Shown: positions 1 through 10,865 of the stretch, piece by piece
Numbering within the stretch: the first letter of the stretch is position 1
Layout: every line of letters begins with the position of its first letter
NCBI GenBank assembly: GCA_001969505.1
Contig: LSSK01000430.1
Span: 1-36,364, forward strand
Reading direction: 5' to 3'
DNA: 36,364 bases
DNA from: Zancudomyces culisetae
Taxonomy: Eukaryota > Kickxellomycota > Harpellomycetes > Harpellales > Legeriomycetaceae
Notes under the pieces: model-generated
Told to the model about the DNA's origin: nothing
Databases searched by the model: none
What the model saw: only the letters and a program-made list of their open reading frames with translations
Position numbers and translations under genes: made by a program

Positions 1-1324
1 TGTACAAAACAAACCTACACCTATATGTGGCTCAGAAGAAGGTAGCACGCTATCCGTGAAGAATAACACTGAAGGTCAAGAAGATTTTGCTGAACTGCTG
101 CCTTTGCCTCCTGTTAAGAACGTCGATTTTTCCAAGCAGACAGAAAGCAAGGGTAAAGGTGCACAAAATATTGGTAAAATAAATACATTTTCAAACGGTG
201 CCAACTTGGAAGCAGTAGGTATTCACAACTCAAATGCAACACAAGCTCTCCAAGATACAAAATATCAAGCTGAATTTATCTTCAGCGAAAAAGCAGCATC
301 CACTGAAAGTGATATTTCAATTCCAGAAACCAAAAGTGGTGATAGTGCCAGTAAAGTGAAGCTGAAGGGAATTCTCAAAAATAAAACAGAAAAACTAGAA
401 GGTTCAGAAATCGATGAACCCAAACAAAATATCGATTCTCTCAAAAAGATAGATCCGGTAAGATCCAGGGTTAGGTTTGGCGGGACTGCATCCACCCAGC
501 CATCACAAAATAATCATGAGCCTCATGCGGTGATTTATCCCAACTACACTGCACATCAGATTCAAAACCTCAAATATGCTGTAGCCTCCGAAAATTATCC
601 TATTGTGATAAACCCAAACACCCAAAACAACACTGCTATGTACCAGCAACGTATCACGTCCTTTGTTGGTAATGATGGTTTTAAAGCGATGCCAAACCAA
701 AGAGACTCATATTTTGAACATCAGCTGAATAGTGGCCAACCAAAATACCTATACCATCCTACAACAAGGTTACACAGAGCCTCAGCATACCCTGTGTTTG
801 TTAACGATGTAAACCAAGCCAATAGCATTGGTTGTTCCTATCCCGAAAATTATGGTTATCTAGAAAATAGGGGCATTAATGTCCATAAAAAATCGGAAAA
901 TAATACCCTACAAGCAGCGGCTTATTACAATTACAACGGAATAGTGCTACCTATCTATCCAAATATAGAAAACAAAGATATGTATTACTCAGGTGTAGGA
1001 GCAAATATGAATGCAAGCTCCATGGATCGAAGTATAATGCCGAATAACGGCAACCCAGGAAATATATATCCGAACGTAGTTCAGTTTAGAAATCCTGTGC
1101 ACCTAGGCCATCAAACCTCCAAAAAAGTTGTATCACATAACCAGTTTCAAAATTTAGTCTTTGTACAGCAAGACCGGCGACACTCTGTGCATCAAAATGC
1201 CGTAACTTACCATGCATCCACAAATACTACAGCATTTCCCCAGAAAATCCTCAATGAACGACATTTTATTAACAAGTATGCTGCTGCAAAAGGTCACGGC
1301 GGCAAAAGTAAAATTACCCTATAA
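1..1324 (+). CDS. C-terminal part of a low-complexity protein with PP1-docking-like motifs (5' end outside window)
   Basis: The frame is open from base 2 to a TAA at 1322-1324, so about 440 residues are visible and the true start lies upstream; the first possible internal start is only a GTG at 56. The protein is hydrophilic and rich in Asn, Tyr, Ser and Gln, with no membrane segment and no recognised fold. Two short motifs stand out: GILK (nt 368-379) and RVRF (nt 467-478), about 30 residues apart. This order matches the SILK-type and RVxF docking motifs by which regulatory subunits bind protein phosphatase 1 (Glc7). A weaker RVxF-like KNVDF lies at nt 116-130. Inference: a PP1 targeting or regulatory protein; the family is unknown. 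The Asn/Tyr-rich C-terminal two thirds looks disordered. Confidence 0.6.
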   Translation, partial: VQNKPTPICGSEEGSTLSVKNNTEGQEDFAELLPLPPVKNVDFSKQTESKGKGAQNIGKINTFSNGANLEAVGIHNSNATQALQDTKYQAEFIFSEKAASTESDISIPETKSGDSASKVKLKGILKNKTEKLEGSEIDEPKQNIDSLKKIDPVRSRVRFGGTASTQPSQNNHEPHAVIYPNYTAHQIQNLKYAVASENYPIVINPNTQNNTAMYQQRITSFVGNDGFKAMPNQRDSYFEHQLNSGQPKYLYHPTTRLHRASAYPVFVNDVNQANSIGCSYPENYGYLENRGINVHKKSENNTLQAAAYYNYNGIVLPIYPNIENKDMYYSGVGANMNASSMDRSIMPNNGNPGNIYPNVVQFRNPVHLGHQTSKKVVSHNQFQNLVFVQQDRRHSVHQNAVTYHASTNTTAFPQKILNERHFINKYAAAKGHGGKSKITL

Positions 1325-2059
1325 TGGACACCTTTATTTTTGCAAAGGGAAGTCCTAAAGGTGAATAACAGTACATCACACACAATGATGGAATTCTTAA
1401 CAAAGCAAAAAGATTTAGCTACTTTGATGTACTATGTAACTATAAAATTTAGACATATTTAGACCATTTTATTTAATATCATTTTCATAACCGTACCATG
1501 CATTGTAACTCGCTAAACCAGTCAAATATAGTATAATATCAACACCAGCCCAATATTTCAGATGCATTCAGAGACAATTACGTTTGGTGCGCACTGGCAA
1601 TGTCGCCGATATTTGAAATCGTTTCAACATCCAGCTATTGCAGCCTAACCATTACACGTCGGAATTACCCTTTTGTATATCCATTTTCTCCCAAATTATT
1701 GAATAGTGCATGCACCGCCGATTTTAAATGTGCGAGAATAGTACAAGCATTCTCTACCCTCTCCCACTATACCATCATAAAACACAATTAATCGTAGCAA
1801 TGTTCTACTCAGTTGGAGTTGCAAATTTTGCAAGAATCAAACCTCCCCGATCCTAGGGTATCCACATCACGTATAACCAGTAGCCTCCCAAGCTTTGACC
1901 GAGTAGCTTTTAACCAAATGCTGGTCGGAAATACATATGATTGTTATTTTCCTCCATTAAACATCGGGGTTAGTAGTTCGTCAGTTTTATAAAAAATACA
2001 ACTGCGTTCATACTAGTGGCAAATATACACACAAAAAAAAATAATCGGATGGGAACCCG
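1325..2059. other. Convergent intergenic region, nothing recognised
   Basis: This lies between the 3' ends of two convergent genes. It is AT-rich with scattered stops in all frames. A 63-codon ORF at 1600-1791 has no family resemblance and no splice context and is treated as chance. Confidence 0.6.
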
Positions 2060-4174
2060 CTAAAGATGATCCAGAAGCTTTACCAGACTAGGTTTGCATT
2101 CCTCGGTCCAAAACTCGGTGGGGTAACTTTTTTTTGAGTCACAGTATCCTAACAAGCATCTTAGAGAAGTTTGACTCGCAGAGTACTGTTGGCAATTTAG
2201 AATATGATATGCTCTTCTGAACTCCATTTTAAGCTCTTCAAAGGACCAAAATGACAAATTTCTTCCTAAATTTAAATTTGTATCGATGGGGTCAAAGATG
2301 AACAAAGGTTTAAATCCCTTTATAAATGCATCTAGCGAGGCAAAATTTTTAACGTTGATGGCATTCTCGTGAAGGTGTTTTGTGGTTCCCAGACTTGGCA
2401 CTATTGCATGGCGCTCATAGTCGTGGATGTAGCCGTAGTATTCAAAAAATCCAAGTAACAGAAATGCAACATGCTTATGCTTAGTATTCATCGGATTTTG
2501 ATTTTCATCCCAAAAGGTAGATGCGAGGTGAAGTTGAAGGTCGATGTTAGGACCGGCGTCCAAGGTTTTTTCAAACAGGTTTTTATCATTGAAACTATTT
2601 ATATCAACGGTTTTAACGGCACGTGTTTCAAACAGGTAGGCTAACAGCATCATCGAAAATGTAAATGTGTTTATAAGAGCTGCTCCGCAAACTAATCCTC
2701 GATTGTATGCCCAAATCTTCACAAGTTTTAGCAGGGTGTATACCCTATGGTCCCTGCTACTCACTTCTTGAAGATATCTAGTTTTTGTTATCGATTCAAC
2801 ATTGTTCACACATATATCCATGAGCACGTCGTGCTGAGAAGCAATAGAATATTTCACCTTTATAACCGGAATGCGTGCCTGAACTAAAATGGCTCTACAT
2901 TCATTGTTTACAAAGGCCTCGGATATCACCCGTGCCAATTCGATTAAGACACCATCCTCCAAGAGCAGATCCTCACATTTACTGTCTCTGACTAGCAAGA
3001 CCAAATCGATGTCACTGTTTTTTATATTCAAGTTCAATTTATACGATCCTACAAGCTCGGTTTTGTAGTTTGGTACCCCTTTAAAAAAAGCATCGATAAC
3101 ATTTATCACTTTAGCACAGAAACACCTAGTATGGTCAATATAGCTGGTATCTGGTTCGTGCTCTTTTAAAATTGCATCAATTTGGTACTTTATGCTCTTT
3201 GCAAATTTATCGCGTGCTTTAATGTTTGCAGCTTCGATGCTGGCTCCAGTATACCCTTCGCTTATTGCAGTTTCATAAACCATTCCACCCCCCTTCCGAG
3301 TTTCAATGGGATTAGATAGGTTGATCTTTTCAAATTCGTGTTCTACAAGGGAGATATCTTTGTCTGCGAACGTAACGCCCATGTATGCCTGATAACACGT
3401 TTGATTTTGCTCAGATTGGTGAATTATGGATACTGTTTCTATTCTGTTGTCCACCTTTTCAATTGACTTTAACAACTTGCCAGCTTTTAATCTTTTTTTG
3501 CCAGCAAACAACTCTTTGCAATAAAAATGCAAATATGCGTTTAAAATAGACAATGGAACATATCTTTTAACATCCGCAGCAGCAGAATTTGCAGCCCTTT
3601 TCTTAACTTTTTCTATTACTTCACCCTTTGATGATAGAATATCTTCCTTAATACCCTTTAGGCTCACGAGTTTCTCTTTTGTTTTCACTAAATCTGATTG
3701 TAAAAGCTCCACAACAGTGACATCACTGTCGCCCAACGTTGCTAATTCTTCTTCAATTGTTTTTTCTGTTTTTTCTTTTTTCTTGATTTGGTTAACTACC
3801 CTTTGATACTGAGAATACAAAAGTAAATCGCCTTTTTCTTCTTCTGAGGGTTCAATAATGCAATATTTGTTGTCTCCGATACTTTCGATATCTGTACGAA
3901 GTATTACTGATTTTGGATATGTTTTCTCTATATACTTTACCATCCTAATGATTTTTCCTACATCAACGTTGTCACATTTCTTAGTGGGGACACATGATTT
4001 CACATAATTCTGGCTCTTATTCTCGCCCAAATCCGCCTCAAAAGCAGTGTACTCTGCCAGAAAGTATTCCAAATTAACCACTCGTCGAGCTGAGTTCGCT
4101 TCCTGAGGTTGAACGTTTGGATTTATAAGATCTTTGTAGTTCCGGATCGTTTTAAGCAGTTCTTTTGGTTTCAT
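2060..4174 (-). CDS. Non-canonical poly(A)/poly(U) RNA nucleotidyltransferase (Cid1/GLD2-like, TUTase family)
   Basis: Single-exon gene, 704 aa. The DNA polymerase beta-like nucleotidyltransferase signature is complete: GS at residues 376-377, the metal-binding pair D388/D390 in SDIDLVLL, and the third carboxylate D453 in VLMDICVNN. The nucleotide-binding central helix region (LLKLVKIWAYNRGL, about 481-494) and the PAP-associated domain (LLLGFFEYYGY at about 572-582, then an LGRNLSFWSF segment near 636-645) follow in the usual order. Such enzymes add A or U residues to RNA 3' ends, marking them for decay or stabilisation. The first 350 residues are unrecognised, with a Lys/Glu-rich probable coiled coil near 120-195; no zinc finger or RRM is seen. 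Substrate and A-versus-U preference cannot be told from sequence alone. Confidence 0.88.
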   Translation of the reverse strand: MKPKELLKTIRNYKDLINPNVQPQEANSARRVVNLEYFLAEYTAFEADLGENKSQNYVKSCVPTKKCDNVDVGKIIRMVKYIEKTYPKSVILRTDIESIGDNKYCIIEPSEEEKGDLLLYSQYQRVVNQIKKKEKTEKTIEEELATLGDSDVTVVELLQSDLVKTKEKLVSLKGIKEDILSSKGEVIEKVKKRAANSAAADVKRYVPLSILNAYLHFYCKELFAGKKRLKAGKLLKSIEKVDNRIETVSIIHQSEQNQTCYQAYMGVTFADKDISLVEHEFEKINLSNPIETRKGGGMVYETAISEGYTGASIEAANIKARDKFAKSIKYQIDAILKEHEPDTSYIDHTRCFCAKVINVIDAFFKGVPNYKTELVGSYKLNLNIKNSDIDLVLLVRDSKCEDLLLEDGVLIELARVISEAFVNNECRAILVQARIPVIKVKYSIASQHDVLMDICVNNVESITKTRYLQEVSSRDHRVYTLLKLVKIWAYNRGLVCGAALINTFTFSMMLLAYLFETRAVKTVDINSFNDKNLFEKTLDAGPNIDLQLHLASTFWDENQNPMNTKHKHVAFLLLGFFEYYGYIHDYERHAIVPSLGTTKHLHENAINVKNFASLDAFIKGFKPLFIFDPIDTNLNLGRNLSFWSFEELKMEFRRAYHILNCQQYSASQTSLRCLLGYCDSKKSYPTEFWTEECKPSLVKLLDHL

Positions 4175-4926
4175 TGTGGTAGGTTCATATTCAAAACTTT
4201 GGTATTATAACTGTGAATGTGGTTTGCGTAAGCATACATACTTTTTACATTTGTTGTTTCTTTCTTTGCAAAATATCGCTTTATAAAAGATATGGAAGCT
4301 TTCAATATCTGAATTTTGTGTAAATAATTGAAAATGTTGATATCAAAACAAAATAGTACAAGTCGTTATATACTTACTCAATACTAAGCTCCCTTGTTCT
4401 GATTCTGGGTTGTATGTATCATCAAAATGCATGTTGGACTTTTTAGCCCAGTGTGTTTATTGGTAGTTGCTATTTTCATTTACCTACTACCAATCAAATT
4501 GAATAAAAGCAGATAACAACAGGATAAAGTCACTCATGGTAAGCCCAGCATAAATCTATAGAGCATACACATACCAACTAACCTCAACACAACCTAATAC
4601 TCAAAAAAAAAAGGTAAATCTGTTTTTTTTGAGAGAGAAGGTGATCGGAGCAATAGCCACTATGCCACACTCGCTCCATCTTTCGCACCCTCTCTTTCCT
4701 TCTCTCCGCGTTTGATATACTGACCAACTTTGTGCCATTCACCACATAGCTTTGGTACTGCTATTACCATTTCAACTTGGAAACACGTTATAATAATTTA
4801 CCAAGTAATTTGGTTAATGAAGAGCTGTAAAAATACTAGTTTAATAAGAAAAAAAAGCAATAAACAATTTTTAGTGTTAAAGTCCAATTAGCCTCAAAAG
4901 TGTAATAAAAAGGTGTAATTATAAAA
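4175..4926. other. Intergenic region upstream of the TUTase gene
   Basis: It separates the TUTase start from the PNS1 stop, both on the minus strand, so it should hold the TUTase promoter and the PNS1 3' end. A pyrimidine-rich stretch with CTCTCTTTCCTTCTCTCC lies near 4690-4709. No gene was recognised. Confidence 0.5.
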
Positions 4927-6790
4927 CTAGTGTGTATACAACCCTTGTACAACGTCAGGATATGTGGAAGCTATAGCATTAAATAGTTCTGGTTTTGTTC
5001 TGGCAAGAGAGTATGGATCTTCGCAAAGGCACACAAATACAGTCGAGCTTCCGGATTCTAAAACTCCATAGATGATTAAGAATATGGAAAATCCAACAAC
5101 AAACCCAGCGGCGATTGTAGCTACAACAAAGCCGGTGTTACTCTTTGCGGAAGATTCGAATATAAGAATGGCAACATAGGAAAGAACACCACACACCAAG
5201 CCAGTGACCAGCGATCCCATAATAACCAGGTTATTTATCAGAATGTCGTTTACCAATGCATCAATTCCCTTACTCTTGACAAGGTGTAACGTGTCCTTGG
5301 CGGCCTGGACAAACGGTTTACCATAGATCGCAATCTCGATATATGCATACCTGTTGAACATTTCAAGTAGAGATTCAATGCAGCCCAAGATGCAATCAAT
5401 ACATACGAATAGTATCACAGCGACTATGTTATTATCATCACTGTGCATTGCATTGCGTAAAAGTGCACGGATTGTTTGGATTAAAGCAACCATAAGAGAT
5501 CCAAAACAGATGCTTCCAAATGAGAATACTGATGCCCTCTTGAGCGCAGAAAGCAGTGGAAATTTTGAGGGATAACCCTCAGGTGTTCCATCAAAAAAGA
5601 AATATGTGGCGTAAAGTCCACATATTGTCGTATGAAGTACATTGAATATAACCTGGATTGTCCAATAATACATAAATATATAGAGAGCGATTGTAATATA
5701 AAGCGGAACGTTTGTACATGTTTGAGTGGGTCTCCCTTTTGCGTCCCTACTTGGGCTACAGCTTTGGTATTTTTCAAGGTACAGATAAATACTCGAGAGT
5801 GCATAAATAAAAAATAAATTGTATGCCAGCCCAAGGATACTCCAAAGAAGTGAAAGAACGACCGATGAGGGAAATTTCTTGACAACCTTTATGACTATGT
5901 CCAAAATGATGCTCGAAAAAGGAATTCTACTTTTGTATCCCTTCCATGAAAGAGCATAAAGCGCAACCACTACCAAAAGAAGCACGCCTGGTATGTAATT
6001 TTTGGTTATTATAGAATATATTCCAGTCGCCGTGAATAAGCATACCGTGAACCAGAAGGCCATAGTGAGCATAGTCCTGGGCATTCTATTTTTACATTAC
6101 ATTACACCAAGATAGATTATTATTATGTATTACTGCTTCATTCAAGGATGGATTGCACAATCTCATTCTCCGAAAGTAGTTTAGCAAACAAAACTATAAA
6201 ATTAAATAAGTGTCTAAAATATGGAATTCTAGTGAAATACAGCCAAAAATATGTATAAAAAAATACACTTACTTGTAGGTAAAGACCATAAATAGTAACG
6301 AAATCAGGATTGAAATCACAAAGGCTCCTAGACAAAGCCCAGCAAAAAACCCTACACCGAGCTTCCCTGTTTTAAGCCCAAATAAGTTGTTTTTGGTGTT
6401 TCCCCCACTTGCAATTATCGCAAAGACAATATGTGCAGCAAACAAAGATAGAAATAAAATAGCAGCCCACAAATCACGGAAACGTGAAGTTCGGACAAAT
6501 TTTTCGGACCCAGATTGACCTTGTAGCGCATGGCCGGTGGGTATGGGTGGGGGTGGGTATCCGTAGTCCTGCTGTTGGTATAGATATTGGTTTGGATTTT
6601 GATTTTGATTTTGCTGTGGGTTAGACCCCATATTTGGATAAAAAGTGTTATCATATTGTTGTTGAGGTTGGTAGTTGGGTGCCTGAGGCATGGTTGGGGG
6701 GTACTGGCCTTGGTTGTAACCATGACCCTGAGAATGTTGAGGGGGCGGCTGGTTATAATTATATTGGTCGTCGTAGTATTTTTGACTCAT
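4927..6790 (-). CDS. PNS1: Choline-transporter-like protein (CTL/SLC44 family), Pns1 orthologue
   Basis: Two exons, 6790-6273 and 6085-4927, joined across a 187-bp intron (GTAAGT..TAG); the lysine codon is split AA/A. The joined protein is 558 aa, close to yeast Pns1. Residues 1-105 are a cytosolic Gln/Tyr/Pro/Asn-rich tail, as in other fungal Pns1 proteins. About ten hydrophobic segments follow. Family landmarks are RIPFSSI, the WTIQVIFNVLHTT segment, the YIEIAIYGKPFVQAAKDT loop and the C-terminal STVFVCLCEDP. SLC44 proteins sit in the plasma membrane or mitochondria and are linked to choline transport in animals; yeast Pns1 has no proven substrate. The second exon opens with an ATG at 6084 that would drop the tail and first membrane segment, so the exon-1 start is preferred. 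Confidence 0.92.
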
Positions 6791-8290
6791 ATTTCCGTTT
6801 TCGAATATATTTCTATTATGCTCTATATCGATAAAATCGGTAATAACAGGTAGTTTGTTTTATATTTGCTACTTACCATTTGGCTTTTATGGTAGAAAGA
6901 AATAAAAAAATTAAATATACTGCTACTTTTAGCTTATTGTTGCGCCATTTAATAGCTGGGGTTCAGAACTAATTTTTCAGTGTGAAAGAATGTAGAGAAA
7001 ACTGGTCCAGATATTTAATAACACTCTCAATAGGTGTGTAAATTAGAAACAATAACACAACACAGGAATTAGCGGGATTACGATTGCCAAAAATGATTCA
7101 ATTTACTAAAAAAAATCGCAGATAAAATCGTGACTGTTGGTAGATAAATACTACTGGTTCGCTCAGCCAATTGCATGAAACAGCTTATTCCAGTGTTTTG
7201 CCCAGGCCAAGATAAATATTGATCAGCCGCCAAACTTCACTAATTCTTTTTGTTCTATTTTTCAAATTACTGTCCTTTTTGAATAAAGAAAACAGTTACA
7301 CCAATTAAATTTCAACCTACCAGAACAAAATCTTGTGCTCTAACCCATATTACACCCCAGTACAGATAGGGTAGTAATAGCTGGTGTAAGACTATTGGAC
7401 ACAATAAAACTATTCACCTACCCCCCTCAAAATAGTAGCCTAGCGAACCAGATTGCTCAAAGTAGGCCAAGCCAAACCAAACAAAACAAAACAAAACCAA
7501 ACCAAACCAAACTGACAGAAAGCTCGTTGAGTGTAAGTATATTTTCTCAGCGTCCTTTAGCAGTTTGATGTGTTAGAGTATCCAGCTACTCATCTTTTGG
7601 TTTAGAGGATAAATCCACCGAAAAATTATATTACGTCCAATAGTGCATACAGTACCATCTTTTTGGATGCTTCTTTATAAACGCTCTGCTTTAACGCTTT
7701 GAATGACGTTATTCATGGGAGTTTGTATTCTAAAAGTGCTATATAGATTGTCTTGTTGATTTTTTGCTTTCAAGGGGGGTGGAACAAATTGTCTGATCAG
7801 TTCGCCTTAACTTTATAAAACGGAGTAGTTAGTCATGGCGTGCGAAAACGTTAAAATCATCTAATACAGGGAGGAAAAGATGGGGTGATAGTAGAAATAC
7901 TATACTTGCTGACAGGGGATTAATGTGATGTTCGTCTGTGGCGAATGTATTGTAAAGCTATTCGTCCTCATAAGAAAAAAAAAGATAGCTATAATTAAGT
8001 GTCTTTTTCTACAAAACTCCATCACCACTAGGATCATTTGCTTTGCTATTTCTGTTTTTGTTTTGTTGTTTGTCGCTAGGCAAAGCTTTAATACTCGCAA
8101 TGATATTTTGGCTAGTTTTTTTTGTTCAGATTTAATTTTTTTAGTGGGAAATCAAGAAAAAGATGAAAATAAAAGAGTAGAAATAAAAAAGGTGCTATTT
8201 GGTGTTTTCAGAAAGAATCGAATTTCAATCAATCTATGAGTGATACTTCTCTAAACCTTCTTAAATCAACTGAGGCTAATAATAGTGAAT
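6791..8290. other. Divergent intergenic region between PNS1 and DBR1
   Basis: About 1.5 kb of AT-rich DNA shared by two divergent promoters. It holds a short C/A repeat at 7466-7512. An ORF at 7925-8239 (about 100 codons, Phe/Ile/Lys-rich) has no family resemblance and overlaps the probable DBR1 leader; it is treated as chance. An ATG at 8236, out of frame with DBR1, could form an overlapping uORF. Confidence 0.5.
7466..7512. repeat. Imperfect CCAAA/CAAAA tandem repeat
   Basis: About 47 bp built from alternating CCAAA and CAAAA units with little interruption. It lies in the shared PNS1-DBR1 upstream region. Simple repeat; no function inferred. Confidence 0.85.
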
Positions 8291-9931
8291 ATGAGTCGAA
8301 CTATAAGGGTAAGTGACACAATCTTAATGTTTCAATTTATTTTCTTTATTTGTTTTAATTCTCATCCTTTGTTTACCAAATCGAAAATACTACAATAAGC
8401 TATAATGCAACCCAAAAATAAAATGATAAAGAAAATTTCTAATCATAGGTGGCGATAGAGGGCTGTGGGCATGGAGAACTTAAAAATATATACAAAGCTA
8501 TACACAAATGGGAGACAAGCCAGAAAAAAAAAGTTGATTTGTTAATAATATGTGGCGATTTTCAGGTAAAGAGCTGTCAGATAATACTTAGTACTTAATC
8601 TAACTTCTTTTTCTCAACTCTAATAACAGGTACTTAAATAGTACTCGTGTTTTTGATATATTGCATTTTTTACCCTAATCAAAAAAGCTAAAAATAAATA
8701 ATAAACAAAATTACATTAATAGGCTGTTCGAAACTTTTCAGATTTAAAAGATATGGCGGCACCGGATAAATACAAGATACTTGGCGGATTTCACAAGTAC
8801 TACAAGGGAGTAGAGAATGCACCATGTATGACACTATTTGTTGGTGGTAATCACGAGGCAAGTGGCTATAATCGAGAACTGCATTTAGGGGGATGGGTGG
8901 CCAAAAACATATACTTCATGGGCTACAGTAACGTACTAAAGTACAAGGGGCTGAAAATAGGAGGGATATCGGGGATTTATATGCAACACAATTACAACAA
9001 TAACTATAACGAAACTCCAGCAATGTTCGGAAAGAACAGTATGCACCACGTAAGAAAGTTTGAAGTGGAGAAGCTAAAACAGTACAGAGGGGACCTTGAT
9101 ATATTTGTATCGCATGATTGGCCCACTTTGATAACCGATAAAAGAAATGGGGAAAAAGAACTCGCTACCCTTTTAAAGATAAAACCATACTTTAAACAGG
9201 ACATCAAAAAAGGTGAACTAGGTTCACCAGTGAGCAATGATATATTAGAAAGATTGAGACCAGCGTGGTGGTTTAGTTCACATTTACACGTAAGACACAG
9301 AGTAAACGTGAACTGGAGTGGATCGAGTGTAGAAAAAAACAAAGATGAAATCAATGTTTCTGACTCTGAAAACGAAAACGCTGATAAACCTTATCAAATG
9401 CCACAGCGAAAGAAAACGAGATTTTTGGCACTGGATAAGTGCTTACCTGGGCGTAAATACCTGGAGATAATCGATTTTGAGCTTGATGAACATACCGATG
9501 TTGTAGACACGCTTCAGTATGACACAGAGTGGTTGGCAATACTCAAGACGCTTCAAAAACACATTCCATCCGGTGATCAGATTTTGGGAAAAGACCTTGA
9601 TCCAGAAGCTGAAAAGTTCTGGAATAATATTGGTAGCGATGTAATGCGTGAAATAGCTACCGAAAAGGATAAACTCGAGCAGAATTCGGTTAGTCTGATG
9701 GTACCAGACAATTTTAGTATGATTGCGCCAGCCGTAGATGGCGATTTTAATGAAAACTCCAGAATTCCCAGGGGATATGCACAAAGACCTTATCGGGAAT
9801 CCAACATGGTGGGAAGACCAAACACAGATTCACATTTATTAGGTGGTGGTGCCAGTAAGTTTTACCACAATCCCCAGACAGAGCTTTTCTGCAGCAAGTT
9901 CGACATTCCGGACATTTTTAAAGATTATTGA
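8291..9931 (+). CDS. DBR1: RNA lariat debranching enzyme Dbr1
   Basis: Three exons, 8291-8308, 8449-8565 and 8723-9931, give 447 aa. Exon 1 is only 18 nt (MSRTIR) and joins in frame to VAIEGCGHGEL, the conserved Dbr1 N-terminus. Metallophosphoesterase motifs follow in order: GDFQ ending exon 2, AVRNFSDL opening exon 3, GGNHEAS, SHDWP and SSHLHV. The enzyme cleaves the 2'-5' bond of excised intron lariats in the nucleus and uses divalent metal. The acidic, Asn-rich C-terminal tail is typical and poorly conserved. Introns are 140 and 157 bp, both GTA..ATAG. Starting at the ATG at 8753 instead would lose two metal-binding motifs, so the 8291 start is chosen. It is the first half of a convergent pair with RPL29. 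Confidence 0.95.
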
Positions 9932-10552
9932 GAATACATAACATTGGGTTACTTTTTTTTTTTATTCGTGTTGAAATTGTCTATCAGGACGAATAATTGA
10001 GGTTGATGGCTGAGCAGATCAATGCTAGCTGTCAAAAATGCTAAAATCGCAACATTCCACTTCTAAACAACAGGATGTTATCTAAACTCCACTTGCGATA
10101 CCAGTAGTACTGTATGCTATCCACACTTGAATAAAAAATCATTATGTGACATGCGACGGAAAGATGAAAACGCTGACCCATCATTTAACCTAACTTCCAC
10201 ACCAACCATCCCACATGATCACCATAGTTTTATGGTAGAGTTAAGCTATAACGCCATGCAGATACGTTTCTGGGTTTATCCTTTCTTTTTTTGGCCATGC
10301 CTTGCTTACGTCTGCTGCTCCATTATACACAGATAATAATGCAATTTCAATGGTACCAGTTCCATTCAACCCACACCATACACATCCAATGTGCTGTAAT
10401 AGCACCCATTCCTTCCGTAAATAACATAAGACCCACAACGAGACAACTAAGAATTGGTTTTTACACGAAAAACTGTTTTGCTTTTATTAAAAAAACATGT
10501 TTAAACAAAAACAACAAATATAACTAAAGATTAACCCTTAGAGCGCATATAT
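9932..10552. other. Convergent intergenic region between DBR1 and RPL29
   Basis: A poly-T run follows the DBR1 stop at about 9952-9963. Small ORFs on both strands (10127-10527) show no family resemblance and are taken as chance. Nothing else was recognised. Confidence 0.5.
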
Positions 10553-10865
10553 TTAATTTGACTTTTCGGCAATCTTCTTGGCGATTAATGTTCTGCGTGA
10601 TCCGCGCTTGGCATAGTGTTGGTTACGCAAGAACTTCTTATCTACACCTCTCAAGGATGGGTATCTGTGTTGGCGTGGCTTCTTGATACCGTTTCTGTGA
10701 GCCTTTTTGTCTAGTTACGTAAAATACAAGTATATCAACGTTGAGTCCAAGAAAAAATAAACACCAAAAGCAAGGTTTATAGTCTCAGTAAGAGCCTATA
10801 TTGTTATTTCTTAGTGATTAAAACTTACTTTGGTTGTGGTTTGTGTGGTTCTTCGATTTGGCCAT
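10553..10865 (-). CDS. RPL29: 60S ribosomal protein eL29
   Basis: Two exons, 10865-10829 (37 nt) and 10710-10553, separated by a 118-bp intron (GTAAGT..CTAG), encode 64 aa. The N-terminus [12 protein letters not shown] joins across an Asn codon split A/AC to [12 protein letters not shown], the hallmark of eL29; [14 protein letters not shown] follows. The protein is very basic and its length fits the short fungal form (about 60 aa). eL29 is a surface component of the large ribosomal subunit. A TA-rich stretch lies just upstream of the ATG (10866-10882). The intron near the 5' end is usual for ribosomal protein genes. Neither exon would be found as an ORF of ordinary length. Confidence 0.95.

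Noticed and set aside
7925-8239. 104-codon plus-strand ORF before DBR1
   Set aside because: Composition is that of T/A-rich noncoding DNA (Phe, Ile, Lys), with no motif or plausible splice context; it falls in the probable DBR1 promoter/leader.
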